Shown: positions 37,614-47,207, counted from the first letter of the stretch. The stretch is 64,000 nucleotides of DNA from Bradyrhizobium sp. 149 (GCF_023073915.1 NZ_JADPKK010000020.1:62001-126000); one strand, 5' to 3'. Made by a program: numbers and translations. Notes: generated by a model not told the origin, from the letters alone.

Positions 37614-38048
37614 ATGATTTCCAGATTCGCTGCTCTCATCGCCCTCCTGGCTGCGCTCCTTGGCGCGACCGCCGCCCATGCGCAGAGCGTCGACGGGACA
37701 TGGCTAACCCAGGCCGGCGATGCCCGCGTCAAGATCAGCAAATGCGGCGACGGCATCTGCGGCAATGTCGTCTGGCTGCGTGAACCCCACGACACCGCGA
37801 CCGGCCTGCCCGCCACCGACAGCAAGAATCCCAATCCCGCGCTCGCGAGGCGCCCGATGACCGGCTTGCCATTGTTCAGCGGCATGCAGCCTTCAGGGCC
37901 GAACAAATGGTCGGGCCAGATCTACAATGCCGACGACGGCAGCACCTATGCGAGCAGCGTTACGGTGACATCCGGGGATTCGCTGCGGGTCGAAGGCTGC
38001 GTCGGCGCGCTCTGCGGCGGCGAGACCTGGACGCGCGCGGGGCGCTAG
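37614..38048 (+). CDS. DUF2147 domain exported protein
   Basis: A 144-residue periplasmic protein. Signal peptide MISRFAALIALLAALLGATA then AHAQ. The mature part begins VDGTWLTQAGDARVKISKCG, with KWSGQIYNADDGSTYASSVT and LRVEGCVGALCGGETWTRAG, which is the DUF2147 signature. Its four cysteines could form two disulphides. Function unknown; members are widespread in rhizobia. Confidence 0.88.
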   Translation: MISRFAALIALLAALLGATAAHAQSVDGTWLTQAGDARVKISKCGDGICGNVVWLREPHDTATGLPATDSKNPNPALARRPMTGLPLFSGMQPSGPNKWSGQIYNADDGSTYASSVTVTSGDSLRVEGCVGALCGGETWTRAGR

Positions 38049-38052
38049 CGCC

Positions 38053-39192
38053 TCACGCCATCATCGCCTTCAGCGCCGTCGCCGCCGAGGCGTAGCCGCC
38101 CCGCGCGCCGTCGATGAAATGGACGTGGTCGCTGCGCAGCGCCGACGGCGTGAAGCAGGTCATCATCGCAGCGTCCTGTTGGTAGAGGCCATAGCGCACG
38201 ATGCCGTCGCGCGCGGCCGCAGCGAGACGTTCGCTGAGTGCGCGTTCGAGCTCCGGCGTACAGTCGAGGATCATGCGCAGGCCGTCGTCATATTTCCTGA
38301 AGTCCGAGTTCTCGACCACCTGACGCTTATAGACGGTTGGCACAAAGCCGCCGACGTTGAGATCGAAGCGCATGATCAGGTAGACGAACAGCGTATAGGC
38401 CAGCACGCCGGCGCGGCGCACGAGCAGCGGACCGCCGCGCTTGGTGCGCGCTTCATATTCCAGCCCCTGCGGCGGCCATGTCAGCGGCGGCCCCTGCGAT
38501 GGCACCGGACGGCCGCCATCCGGGCTGCGCTCGACGAGGTGGATGATGTCCTCGATCACTTTGCGAAAGGCATGCGGATCGGCACCGCGGGTCGGCATCA
38601 CCAGCACGGACAAGATCAGGCCGCGCGAGGCCGGAATCACCTCGAAACGGCAGGACAGGCCGGAGAGATCGGGTTGCGTGCCCGCAGGCGCCTCAGGTAT
38701 CGCAAACTCGCCGCGCTTCATCGCGGCGTCGGCCCAGGCGAGCCCGCCGCCCGAGAACATCGCATAGGACAAATTGGCCGACGGACCGAAGCGCGCGACG
38801 CGCACGTCGAGGCCCTGCGCACGGATGGCGCTCACCGGCACCAGCGCGACGCGCATCCCCAAATCGAGATCTTCGCGAACCCAGGTCGCGGTCGCAGCGA
38901 GCGCCTCGCGCGCGCGCTCGACGTCGGAAGGCGCGACCGCAAAGCTTGCGCCGTCGCCGCCGAACACGAAAGGAAATTCGCGGCCCTCCAATGCGTTCGT
39001 CACCGCCGCGATGACGGCGGCGCCGGCCATGTTCACCGCCTTATAGCGCTGCGCCGCGATGGCCTTGGTGGAATCCACGATGTCGGCAACACCGATGCTC
39101 CAGTCGTCCGGCAGCGGCGAATACAAAGCGGGATCCATCAGGCTGGTGAAGCCGCGAAAGACGGGAATGCCGCTATAGAAGGCTGATGTCAT
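38053..39192 (-). CDS. DUF3095 protein related to class III nucleotidyl cyclases
   Basis: A 379-residue cytoplasmic protein. The cyclase-like half has WSIGVADIVDSTKAIAAQRY near residue 35 and PFVFGGDGASFAVAP near residue 75, which are the two metal-binding strands of class III adenylate/guanylate cyclases. The rest (KRQVVENSDFRKYDDGLRMI, QQDAAMMTCFTPS) is typical of DUF3095. No product has been assigned to the family that I know of. No partner genes are adjacent; it converges with the DUF2147 gene. Confidence 0.82.
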   Translation of the reverse strand: MTSAFYSGIPVFRGFTSLMDPALYSPLPDDWSIGVADIVDSTKAIAAQRYKAVNMAGAAVIAAVTNALEGREFPFVFGGDGASFAVAPSDVERAREALAATATWVREDLDLGMRVALVPVSAIRAQGLDVRVARFGPSANLSYAMFSGGGLAWADAAMKRGEFAIPEAPAGTQPDLSGLSCRFEVIPASRGLILSVLVMPTRGADPHAFRKVIEDIIHLVERSPDGGRPVPSQGPPLTWPPQGLEYEARTKRGGPLLVRRAGVLAYTLFVYLIMRFDLNVGGFVPTVYKRQVVENSDFRKYDDGLRMILDCTPELERALSERLAAAARDGIVRYGLYQQDAAMMTCFTPSALRSDHVHFIDGARGGYASAATALKAMMA

Positions 39193-39580
39193 CGAGGGAT
39201 GCCGGATGGTTGGGACGCGCGTCCAAAAGACATACGTAGCAGGATCGATCCGGGTTCGCCGGGCGGCGCGCCCTTGCAATCATTGGCCGAAATGGACCCC
39301 GACAACAAGTGAGGGCGCGCTGCAATGTCATCTGTCGCCCTCAGATGTTATCTGCAAGCTGGTCAACCGGGTCTGAAGATCGCGCCCCCGGCACTCCGGT
39401 CAGGGCACCCGCTCGCATCGGATGCCACTGGGATCGAAGAGCTTGCGGTGCATGAACTGGAGGGCTGCTCGATCCTGCCCTGTCTGAAACGAACGCGAGC
39501 GCCGCATCTGCCGCCTGACCGACGGCCCGCCGGAATTCTCACACGAACGATTGACCTGCCGAAGCACCGGACCTGAATGT
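39193..39580. other. Gene-poor intergenic stretch
   Basis: About 390 bp upstream of the DUF3095 gene. One small inverted repeat, CAGAT-GTT-ATCTG, lies at 39342-39354. Short open frames exist but none has a ribosome site or recognisable product; I see no gene here. Confidence 0.4.
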
Positions 39581-39781
39581 CTAGTGCAGCTTCTCGTCCT
39601 GGCGCTTGCGCAGCGCGGATGCGGGGACGTCGTGGCAGCCGACAAGGCGCACGAATTTCTGCGGATACATTTCGTAGCCGTGATCACCGGAATTTTGATG
39701 AGACATCGGCGCGCAGTGAACGCCGCCTTGCTGTTCGCGAGATGACTTCGCCGGCGCTTGGCGCAAGTTCGAAGCGGTCAT
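39581..39781 (-). CDS. Possible small hypothetical protein
   Basis: A 66-residue frame, MTASNLRQAPAKSSREQQGG onward, ending in ALRKRQDEKLH. It is hydrophilic and without recognised domain. Support comes from a good ribosome site (GGGAGC, eight bases before the ATG) in an otherwise empty region. It could also be a chance frame; no neighbour gives a hint. Confidence 0.35.
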   Translation of the reverse strand: MTASNLRQAPAKSSREQQGGVHCAPMSHQNSGDHGYEMYPQKFVRLVGCHDVPASALRKRQDEKLH

Positions 39782-39906
39782 GAACTGCTCCCTATCGATT
39801 AGGGCAGATCGATTGACGTAACCCAATCGATTGCGGGGCATGTTACGACCAAATTCGGATCATGTCATTGCGCCGGATCAACGCAATTGTGGCGGTGGGG
39901 TTCCGC

Positions 39907-40629
39907 CTACGCCGTGTTGCCCGCGTCGACCGTGAACACGGTACCCGTCACATTGCGACCGCCCTCGCCCAGCAGATATTCCACCATGCGCGCGACGTCG
40001 TCGGTCTCCGGCAGGCGGCGCAGCGCGCTGCGGCTGGCGATGCGCTTGCGGCTGTCGTCGGAGAGATTGTGCGTCAGCTCGGTGTCGATGAAACCGGGCG
40101 CGATCGCGTTCACGGTGATGCCGAGCTTGCCGACCTCGCGCGCGAGCGAACGGGTGAAGCCGGTGGCGGCCGCCTTGGTCGCACCGTAAACGGAGAGGCC
40201 GTTATAGCCGGTGGTCGCGATGATCGAGGAGATGTTGATGATGCGGCCGGCACCATCAGCCATCATCTGGCGCGCGACATATTTGGTGAGAATGATGGGC
40301 GACAGCACGTTGAGCTGCACCAGCGCCTCGATGGCGGAATTGTGCATGGTCGCGAGCAAACCTTCGGTGCCGAGGCCGGCATTGTTGACGAGGCCGTAGA
40401 TCGGGCCGAATTCGTCGCGTATGAGCTTTGCAAAAGCCGGGATCGCGTCAATTACAGCGAGGTCGCAAGCGCGGAAATGCAGCCGCTCCTCCGACCCAGC
40501 AACCGCAGCCTTGAGCTCGTCGCTCTCGCGCCGCGCCGCCGCGATCACGTTATAGCCGGCGCCGACCAGGCGCTTGCCGATCGCAAGGCCGATACCGCGG
40601 CTGCCGCCGGTGACGAGGACATTATGCAT
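39907..40629 (-). CDS. Short-chain dehydrogenase, FabG-like (end of ACP cassette)
   Basis: A 240-residue SDR. NADP site VLVTGGSRGIGLAIGKRLVG at the start, NNAGLG near residue 85, the catalytic Ser in INISSIIATTGYNGLSVYGATK with Tyr and Lys, and PGFIDTELT after it. Classical 3-oxoacyl-ACP reductase layout. It overlaps the end of the ligase gene by eight bases and is last in a set with an acyl carrier protein, so reduction of an ACP-bound 3-keto or aldehyde group is likely. The substrate is unknown. Confidence 0.9.
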   Translation of the reverse strand: MHNVLVTGGSRGIGLAIGKRLVGAGYNVIAAARRESDELKAAVAGSEERLHFRACDLAVIDAIPAFAKLIRDEFGPIYGLVNNAGLGTEGLLATMHNSAIEALVQLNVLSPIILTKYVARQMMADGAGRIINISSIIATTGYNGLSVYGATKAAATGFTRSLAREVGKLGITVNAIAPGFIDTELTHNLSDDSRKRIASRSALRRLPETDDVARMVEYLLGEGGRNVTGTVFTVDAGNTA

Positions 40630-42004
40630 CGGTGCGCGCCAGTTTGCCGGCCGGGGTGACGTCGAGCGCCTCGACGAAGCGGATCACCGCCGGCACCTTG
40701 TGGGACGCGAGCTGCGCGCGGCACTGATCCAGGATCTGGTCGCGGATATCTTTTGCGCGCGCCGGATCGGTGCCGTCGGCCAGGATCACGTCGGCGACGA
40801 CGATGCCGCCGGTGATCGGGCTCTTGCGTGACTTCGCCCGCGACATCCGCACGTCGGGATGACGGTTGATCACCGCCTCGATCTCTTCAGGGTGAACCTT
40901 CAGCCCACCGATATTGATGATGCCGCCGCGGCGGCCGACGAAATAGTAGCGATCGCCGCGCAATTCGACGATATCGCCGCTGTCGACAAACCCGTCCTCA
41001 TCAGTGAGCGTAGCCGCATCGCGGCCGATATAGGCGTGCGCCGTGCGCGTCGAACGAATGCGTAGCGAGCCGTCGACGACTTTCATCTCGACGCCGTTGC
41101 GGTTCCCGAGATAGTCGGCCGGAAAGCCTTCCAGCCCGTCATTGACGGCAAAGCCGACGCCGGCCTCGGTCGATGCATAGGCATGGCCGACAGAGGAATT
41201 CGGGAATGCCGCCTTCAGGCCGTCGAGCACCGCCTGGTCGGCGATCTCGCCGGAGAGACGGACATAGCGCGGTGCGACCTGCGCGGCCGAGCCGCTCATC
41301 AACAGCTTGCGCCAGTGCGAGGGCGTGCCGGAGATGTGGGAGACGCCCCGCGCGTTCAGCCGCGTGACGTGATCGCCGAGCGCCTCATGCGGATTGGACA
41401 GCACCATCGAGCCGCCGGAGAGGACGGCGCGGAGGAAGATTTGGAGGCCGCCATAGCGGCGGATGTCGTAGAACGTTGCCCAAACCGGCGCGGGCCCCTT
41501 CACGGGGCCTTCGGCGACGATCGCGCCGGTGAGTGCCTCCAAGGTATGACCGGCGATTTTCGGCACGCCCGACGTGCCCGAGGTCAGCATCAGCCATTCC
41601 GTGGCGCGTTCGGTCTTGACCGGCGTGGTGGCTTGAAGCGGCAGTCGTGCGCTGACGACCAGCGGCACGCCGGTCCCGGCCCAACAATCCGGCTCGTCGG
41701 TGACGACGGCATCGATCCCGGCATCCGCGATCAGCGCATCGAGATGCGCTGGGTTGAGATCGGGCGGGCACAGCAGCATGCGACGGGCGATGCCGTCGAG
41801 CTCGATCATGGCAAGGCCCGACCGGAGCTGATCGGACAACTTCAGCAGTACTGCGCGGCCGGACAGCTCGCGCAGCCGGCCACCCAGGACCGTCCGCGAC
41901 AGGATATCCGTCAGCGACACGACGTCATGCGCGTCCGACAGCGTGCGGCCGGTCAGCTCAGCGCCAAGATGGTCGCGGAGCGCAAAGATCTCACGCAGGG
42001 ACAT
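40622..42004 (-). CDS. AMP-dependent adenylating ligase (ACP-linked)
   Basis: A 460-residue ANL-superfamily enzyme. The adenylate loop is WLMLTSGTSGVPKIAGHTLE near residue 140, then YASTEAGVGFAV, SGDIVELRGDRYYFVGRRGG and the C-terminal catalytic Lys in TPAGKLARTDA. It is shorter than fatty acyl-CoA synthetases and resembles stand-alone adenylation domains. The ATG at 42004 overlaps the ACP gene by 14 bases; the longer open frame upstream reads the ACP gene out of frame and is rejected. It probably loads a carboxylic acid onto the adjacent ACP. Confidence 0.82.
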   Translation of the reverse strand: MSLREIFALRDHLGAELTGRTLSDAHDVVSLTDILSRTVLGGRLRELSGRAVLLKLSDQLRSGLAMIELDGIARRMLLCPPDLNPAHLDALIADAGIDAVVTDEPDCWAGTGVPLVVSARLPLQATTPVKTERATEWLMLTSGTSGVPKIAGHTLEALTGAIVAEGPVKGPAPVWATFYDIRRYGGLQIFLRAVLSGGSMVLSNPHEALGDHVTRLNARGVSHISGTPSHWRKLLMSGSAAQVAPRYVRLSGEIADQAVLDGLKAAFPNSSVGHAYASTEAGVGFAVNDGLEGFPADYLGNRNGVEMKVVDGSLRIRSTRTAHAYIGRDAATLTDEDGFVDSGDIVELRGDRYYFVGRRGGIINIGGLKVHPEEIEAVINRHPDVRMSRAKSRKSPITGGIVVADVILADGTDPARAKDIRDQILDQCRAQLASHKVPAVIRFVEALDVTPAGKLARTDA

Positions 42005-42236
42005 TTTCGTAGGCCCGCACGAAATCGCCCACGGTGGCGGGGAACGCCGCGTCCTCGGAGATGGTGAAGGGATCGACGCCGGTCTCGTCCTCGAGGCGCG
42101 CCACCAGGATGGCGAAGGCGAGCGAGTCGAAGCCCGTCTCGTGCAGGGACAGATCGTCCGAGAGTGCGGGAAGCGCGACGTGCTGCTCCTTGGCGATCTG
42201 CTGGATCGCTTCAATGACCTTAGACCGTACCGACAT
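41991..42236 (-). CDS. Acyl carrier protein
   Basis: An 81-residue carrier protein. Ser38 in LHETGFDSLAFAIL should carry phosphopantetheine. The protein is acidic overall with the four-helix pattern. It is not the housekeeping AcpP (which carries DSLDTVE after the site). Together with the overlapping ligase and reductase genes it looks like a dedicated carrier for a specialised pathway. Confidence 0.9.
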   Translation of the reverse strand: MSVRSKVIEAIQQIAKEQHVALPALSDDLSLHETGFDSLAFAILVARLEDETGVDPFTISEDAAFPATVGDFVRAYENVPA

Positions 42237-42378
42237 GGCTGGCTCGCTTCTGTTGTCGTTCGTGTTGCGGCGGCTCTTGATGACCGCCTCCCCATGGCCG
42301 CTTGTTTACCGGACAGAAGTAAATGGCTTCTTGGACAATTCGGATAAAATTGGACCTATCTGGCGGATTTTCCCGCGG

Positions 42379-44193
42379 CTAGAGCCGGATCGTACCCTGG
42401 TTGATTTGCGCATAGGCTTCCGAATCGAGTGCGACATAGGCGCCGGTCTTCAGGTCCAGCATGAACAGCGGATCGGAGATCGCGTCCGGATCGAAGCCCT
42501 CGCGCGCGAGCTCGCCCTTCTTCTGCTTGAACGTCTCGGTCGCATCGAGCTCGCGCGAGATGCGTATGAAGACGGGGCGGGCATAGGCCGGCAGGCGCCG
42601 TGCGAGATGGGCAGGCAGCGCCTCGACGTCAAAGCCTTCGTTCACCACGATCGCGCTCATGCCGGCGCGGCCGTCGGTGCCGGGGATGTTGACGCCGTAG
42701 GTGGTGGCGTCGATCACGCCGGTGAAATCGCGCACTGCGTCGTTGACCTCGGAGGTCGCGACGTTCTCGCCCTTCCAGCGAAAGGTGTCGCCAATGCGGT
42801 CGACAAAGTGGAAGAAGCCCTTGTCGTCGAGCCGCATCAGATCGCCGGTGCGGAACCAGGAATCGCCCCTGGAAAAGACGTCCCGCAGGATCTTCTTCTC
42901 GGTCTCGCTCGCCTCGGTGTAGCCCTCGAAGCGGCCGCCGCCCTCATCCGCCGTGCCGATGCGGCCGATGGCTTCGCCGGCCTCGCCGCGCGCGCAGGCG
43001 ATACAAAACCCCTCTGCGTTGCGCAGCGGCACGCCGCTGTCCGGATCGAGCTTGATAAGACCGGCAGGAAAACGATGCGCGAGCAGCGGCGGAACGCGGC
43101 CGATCGCGCCGGGCTGGCCCTCGACGTTGAACAGCGAGAAATTGCCTTCCGTCGCCGCGTAGAATTCGAGGACGCGCGGAATGGCGAAACGCGCCTGAAA
43201 ATCTTGCCAGATGTCGCCGCGAAGACCGTTGCCGCAGACCAGCCGCAGGCGATGCCGGTTCTCGTATTCCGACGGCGGCGCCTTGAGCAGATAGCGGCAG
43301 AGCTCGCCGATATACTGAAACAACGTGCAGTCGTGGCGCACGATGTCCGGCCAGAAATTTGAGGTTGAGAATTTTTCCGCGATCACCACCGAGCCGCCGG
43401 CAGCGAGCATGCTGCATGGCGCGACGATGCCGCCGACCGAGTGAAACAGCGGCAGGCAATCGTAAAGCCGGTCCTGAGGCGTCGCGCCGGTGAGGCCGGC
43501 AAACCAAAAGCCCCAGTTGAGGATGCGGCGGTGACTGATGCTGGCCGCTTTCGGCAGGCCGGTGGTCCCGGACGTGTAGATCAGCAGGGCCCGGTCGTTG
43601 ATGGTGACGTCGCCGCGCTCGTCCGGCGAAAGCGGACCGTCATCGACGGCGGCAAGCGCGACATCGATCGCGCACTCGCTGCGGGCATCGCCATGGGTCC
43701 AGACTTTTGCTTCGGTCTTCAGGTACGGCGACGCGCCGCCCAGCGCCTCATTGAGCTCGTGCGCGACGATGATTTGAGCGGGCTTTGCTATGCCGATGCA
43801 ATGCGCGAGCGACTGGCCGACGAGCTTGGTGTTGATCAGCGCGACCACGCCGCCGACGCGGCTGATGCCGAGCCAGGCCGCGACATAATCGATGCCGTTC
43901 GGCATGATCAGCGCGACAGTGTCGCCCTTGGCCACACCGGCCGAGCGCGCCCACCGCGCATAGCGATTGATGCGCTTCGAGAGCCCCTCATAGTCGAGGC
44001 TCGCGTCATCGGCGACCAGCGCAACGCGATCGGGCTGGCGCTGCGCCCAATCATCGACGACGTCGGCGAACAGCCGGCCCGGCAGCGTCTCGATCCGCGC
44101 GGTGAGCTCGATGGCCTTCAGCCAGATCTTTGAAGCCGAAGGTGCGCGCGCGGCTTTCGGTTGCTCGATGACGCCGGTGCTCATGCCGTTCAT
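42379..44193 (-). CDS. Long-chain acyl-CoA synthetase, FATP-like
   Basis: A 604-residue AMP-forming synthetase. Adenylate loop LLIYTSGTTGLPKAASISHR near residue 208; the FATP/very-long-chain type motifs FYAATEGNFSLFNVEG and RTGDLMRLDDKGFFHFVDRI GDT-type region; C-terminal ATTYGVNIPGTDGRAGMSAI. The C-terminal YAQINQGTIRL end is also FATP-like. It activates long-chain fatty or similar acids to CoA thioesters. It is 142 bp upstream of the ACP gene on the same strand, so it may feed or share the same pathway. Confidence 0.88.
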   Translation of the reverse strand: MNGMSTGVIEQPKAARAPSASKIWLKAIELTARIETLPGRLFADVVDDWAQRQPDRVALVADDASLDYEGLSKRINRYARWARSAGVAKGDTVALIMPNGIDYVAAWLGISRVGGVVALINTKLVGQSLAHCIGIAKPAQIIVAHELNEALGGASPYLKTEAKVWTHGDARSECAIDVALAAVDDGPLSPDERGDVTINDRALLIYTSGTTGLPKAASISHRRILNWGFWFAGLTGATPQDRLYDCLPLFHSVGGIVAPCSMLAAGGSVVIAEKFSTSNFWPDIVRHDCTLFQYIGELCRYLLKAPPSEYENRHRLRLVCGNGLRGDIWQDFQARFAIPRVLEFYAATEGNFSLFNVEGQPGAIGRVPPLLAHRFPAGLIKLDPDSGVPLRNAEGFCIACARGEAGEAIGRIGTADEGGGRFEGYTEASETEKKILRDVFSRGDSWFRTGDLMRLDDKGFFHFVDRIGDTFRWKGENVATSEVNDAVRDFTGVIDATTYGVNIPGTDGRAGMSAIVVNEGFDVEALPAHLARRLPAYARPVFIRISRELDATETFKQKKGELAREGFDPDAISDPLFMLDLKTGAYVALDSEAYAQINQGTIRL

Positions 44194-44499
44194 TCTTTCG
44201 GAACGTGTCTGCTGTTTCCCTAAGCTTAGCTCGCGCGCCCTGCCCAGATGTTAAGAGACAAGGTAAAACCCCGTTAGTGCACGATTAACTCTAGTCATCC
44301 GTTACCAAGCCGGTGGGGATCGGCGTGCGCGGCCGCGCAATTCCTGCGATCGCAAGGCCAGTTGTCGGGCGCGCTGCGCGTGTCCCCTTGTCCTGCTTGC
44401 GGGGGCGAGGTGAACTGGAGAGCCGGTCGAGTTGTCGGGCGTCAGGAAGGAGTAGCGACAGTACCTTGACGGGAAGCTGGAGCGCTGGATCGCTCCGCG

Positions 44500-44769
44500 C
44501 TAGCCGCCTCGCTGATGGCGCAAGCGCTGCGGCGATGCGTTGAACGGATAATACGGATTGAGATCGCAGCTCGCGGAGCGGCCTGAAGCGGTGGCGCGGC
44601 ACTGCGGCAGCGAGGTGAAGGAGCAATCGTACCACTCCCCGCCACCGCCGTTCGCGCCGGAATAAACGTGCATGCAGATGGGATAGCGCGGATCGAAAGT
44701 CTGTGCTTGCGACGGCGCGGCCGTGAGCAGGGCACCGATGGTCATGATCAGGCCGAATGAGCGACGCAT
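44500..44769 (-). CDS. DUF3551 small exported protein (copy 2)
   Basis: An 89-residue Cys-containing secreted protein: signal peptide MRRSFGLIMTIGALLTAAPS, then FDPRYPICMHVYSGANGGGG, YDCSFTSLPQCRATASGRSA and CDLNPYYPF. The four conserved cysteines probably form two disulphides. DUF3551 is a rhizobial family of unknown role. It is a tandem duplicate of the next gene. Confidence 0.8.
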   Translation of the reverse strand: MRRSFGLIMTIGALLTAAPSQAQTFDPRYPICMHVYSGANGGGGEWYDCSFTSLPQCRATASGRSASCDLNPYYPFNASPQRLRHQRGG

Positions 44770-44802
44770 GAAAAATGTCCCGGACATCGCAATCATAGAT
44801 CG

Positions 44803-45084
44803 CTAGTGCACCTTCTTGTAGCGCCGGCGCGGCTGCGGCGGCGGTTGATCGAAAGCATAGTAGGGATTGACGTCGCAGCTTGCCGAGCGGCCCGAAGCCG
44901 TGGCGCGACACTGCGGCAGCGAGGTGAAGGAGCAGTCGAAATAGTCGCCGCCGCCACCGCCGAAGCCGCCGGGCATGTAGACGTGCATGCACACCGGATA
45001 GCGCGGATCATAGGTCTGGGCGCTGGCATCTGTCGCCACGAACAGCGTGGCAATCGCGGTGAGGGTCAGGATCGGCAAACGCAT
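44803..45084 (-). CDS. DUF3551 small exported protein (copy 1)
   Basis: A 93-residue paralogue: signal peptide MRLPILTLTAIATLFVATDA, then YDPRYPVCMHVYMPGGFGGG, FDCSFTSLPQCRATASGRSA, CDVNPYYAFDQ and a basic tail RRRYKKVH. GAGGA precedes the ATG by eight bases. A perfect 9-bp hairpin (45111-45132) lies just upstream. The shared core with its neighbour shows recent duplication; the tails differ. Confidence 0.85.
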   Translation of the reverse strand: MRLPILTLTAIATLFVATDASAQTYDPRYPVCMHVYMPGGFGGGGGDYFDCSFTSLPQCRATASGRSASCDVNPYYAFDQPPPQPRRRYKKVH

Positions 45085-45110
45085 GGAGAAATCCTCGAAT
45101 CGATCATGTC

Positions 45111-45132
45111 GGCGGCCGGAATACCGGCCGCC
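45111..45132. other. Perfect hairpin upstream of DUF3551 copy 1
   Basis: GGCGGCCGG, loop AATA, CCGGCCGCC. It lies 27 bp before the start codon, between it and a possible promoter, so it would be in the 5' UTR. Confidence 0.5.
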
Positions 45133-45143
45133 TCATATGGCAT

Positions 45144-45169
45144 AACACCACGGCAGAGGCGACTGTTCC
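45144..45169 (-). promoter_or_regulatory. Possible EcfG-type promoter for DUF3551
   Basis: On the minus strand, GGAAC (45169-45165) and TGTT (45147-45144) are 17 bp apart, one mismatch from the GGAAC-N16/17-CGTT pattern of the general stress sigma factor. This is weak evidence on its own. Confidence 0.3.
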
Positions 45170-45209
45170 TGCGTGCAGATGACGGCAAGGTGAGTGCGCG
45201 GTGCGCCCG

Positions 45210-47087
45210 CTATCCGCCGAGCCCCTGCAATACCAGCCGGTTCAACCTTGCCGCAAACGCCGCGGGATCTTCCGGCAGCTCGCCGTCCAGTATCTGCGCC
45301 TGTTCGAGCAGGAGCAGGCTGAGATCGTCGACCGCCTTGGAGCCGGCCTGAGCCTTCGTGATCGCCGTGACCAGCGGATGGCGAAGATTGATCTCCAGGA
45401 TCGGCTTCGTCTTCATGCCGCGGTTCTGCTGCGCCAGGATGCGCTCGAGCTCACGGCTCGGGCCCTGGTTGTCGGCGACGAGGCAGGAGGCGGAACTGGT
45501 GAGGCGCGTCGAGGCCTTGACGTCGCTGACGCGCTCGCCGAGCGCGGCCTTGATCACGGCGATGGTGGCGCCTTCATCCGCGGCCGGCTCGTCCTTGTTC
45601 GCCTCGTCCTTGTCGTCGACGCGCGGAATCAGGTCGAGATTGAGATCGCCCTGGCTCAGCGATTTCAGCGGCTTGCCGTCGAACTCCGAGGGCATCGAGG
45701 TCCAGAACGCGTCGACGGGATCGGACAGCAGCAGCACTTCGATGCCGCGCGCAGTCGCCGCCTCGAGCCGCGGATTGGACTTCAGCCGCTCGATGCTGTC
45801 GCCGACGAGATAATAGATCTCGGTCTGGTTCGGCTTGAAATCGGCGATGACGTCCTTGAGCGAGCGCTTCTCGCCCGAGGTCGTGGTGAAACGCGACAGC
45901 GCGAGCAGCTTTTCCCGGCGTTCGAAATCTTCGTAGATGCCTTCCTTCAGCACCGCGCCGAACGCCTCCCAGATCCTCGCAAAGTTCTCCGGATCCTTCT
46001 CCGCAAGGCTTTCGAGTTCGGAGACTACGCGGGTCGCTACGGCCTTGCGGATCTGCGCGAGCTGCGGATTGTTCTGAAGCATCTCGCGGGAGATGTTGAG
46101 CGGAAGATCCTCGCTATCGACGACGCCGCGAATGAAGCGGAGGTAGCCCGGCAGCAGATCGGCATCGTCAGTGATGAAGACGCGGCGGACATAGAGCTTG
46201 ACGCGCCCCTTGCGGTTCGGCTCGAACAGGTCGAACGGCTTGGTCGAGGGCGCGAACAGCAGCACGGCGTAGGAATAGCGGCCCTCGGCACGATAATGCA
46301 GCGTCATCGCGGGATCGTCGAAGGCGGATGCGATCTGCTGATAGGCCTTCTTGTAGTCTTCCGGCGTGAGCTCGGATTTCGAGCGCTGCCACAGCGCGCT
46401 TGCCGAATTGATCTGGCGCGGTTCGCCCTCTTCCGGCACGAGCTCGATCGGAAACAGGATGTTGTCGGAATAGGCGCCGACGACGCGCTCGATCTCGTAA
46501 GCTTCGAGATATTTCTTGGCATCGTCCTTGAGGTGCAGGACGATTTCGCTGCCGCGCGCCACGCGCGCCGCTTCCTCGTCGCTCGCGCGCACGATCTCGA
46601 AGCCGGAGCCGCCGGACGACGTCCAGGTCCAGACGTCGCTCTCGCCGGCGCGGCGGCTGATCACGACGATCTTCTCGGCGACCATGAAGGCGGAATAGAA
46701 GCCGACGCCGAACTGGCCGATCAGGCCGAGACCATCCTTGGCCTCCTTGAGCTTCGACACGAAGGCCTTGGTGCCCGAGCGGGCGATGGTGCCGAGGTGG
46801 TCGATCAGCTCCTGCCGCTCCATGCCGATGCCGTTGTCGGCGATTGTGAGCGTTCCGGCCGCCTTGTTCGGAATGATCCGGATCTTGAGCGCGTCGCCGT
46901 CGCCCAGTAGCGCCGGAGTAGCGATTGCCTCATAGCGCAGCTTGTCGCAGGCGTCCGAGGCGTTGGAGACGAGTTCGCGCAGGAAGATATCGGTCTCGGA
47001 ATAGACGGAGTGCACCATCAGGTGCAAAAGCTCGGAAACCTCGGCCTGGAAGGACTGCGTATGCACAGCCGTGTCTGACGTCGTCAT
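45210..47087 (-). CDS. htpG: Chaperone HtpG (bacterial Hsp90)
   Basis: A 625-residue dimeric ATP-dependent chaperone. The GHKL ATPase domain is clear: [17 protein letters not shown], the [20 protein letters not shown]g/ATP site, and [16 protein letters not shown]. The middle domain has [20 protein letters not shown] and [14 protein letters not shown]. Length matches HtpG. The ATG at 47087 sits about 40 bp after an RpoH-like promoter. It is expressed alone. Confidence 0.97.
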   Translation of the reverse strand: MTTSDTAVHTQSFQAEVSELLHLMVHSVYSETDIFLRELVSNASDACDKLRYEAIATPALLGDGDALKIRIIPNKAAGTLTIADNGIGMERQELIDHLGTIARSGTKAFVSKLKEAKDGLGLIGQFGVGFYSAFMVAEKIVVISRRAGESDVWTWTSSGGSGFEIVRASDEEAARVARGSEIVLHLKDDAKKYLEAYEIERVVGAYSDNILFPIELVPEEGEPRQINSASALWQRSKSELTPEDYKKAYQQIASAFDDPAMTLHYRAEGRYSYAVLLFAPSTKPFDLFEPNRKGRVKLYVRRVFITDDADLLPGYLRFIRGVVDSEDLPLNISREMLQNNPQLAQIRKAVATRVVSELESLAEKDPENFARIWEAFGAVLKEGIYEDFERREKLLALSRFTTTSGEKRSLKDVIADFKPNQTEIYYLVGDSIERLKSNPRLEAATARGIEVLLLSDPVDAFWTSMPSEFDGKPLKSLSQGDLNLDLIPRVDDKDEANKDEPAADEGATIAVIKAALGERVSDVKASTRLTSSASCLVADNQGPSRELERILAQQNRGMKTKPILEINLRHPLVTAITKAQAGSKAVDDLSLLLLEQAQILDGELPEDPAAFAARLNRLVLQGLGG

Positions 47088-47126
47088 GCGTTTACCCGGT
47101 CAATCGAAAAGGGGAAGAAACCCGGG

Positions 47127-47154
47127 ATATAACGCGAGGGGGCAGGGGATCAAG
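47127..47154 (-). promoter_or_regulatory. RpoH-type promoter for htpG
   Basis: On the minus strand, CTTG (47154-47151), 17 bp, then GTTATAT (47133-47127). Six of seven -10 positions fit the CYTATNT pattern, with the same spacing as the hsp20 promoter at 888. Confidence 0.55.
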
Positions 47155-47207
47155 TGGACGCAGGCAATCGCTCCGGCGGAGGGCGACTTGTCCGTGGCAA
47201 ATGCCGA

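Noticed and set aside
42005..42295. N-terminal extension of the adenylating ligase frame
   Set aside because: It reads the ACP gene out of frame and is Ser/Arg/Pro-rich; the ATG at 42004 gives a normal start.
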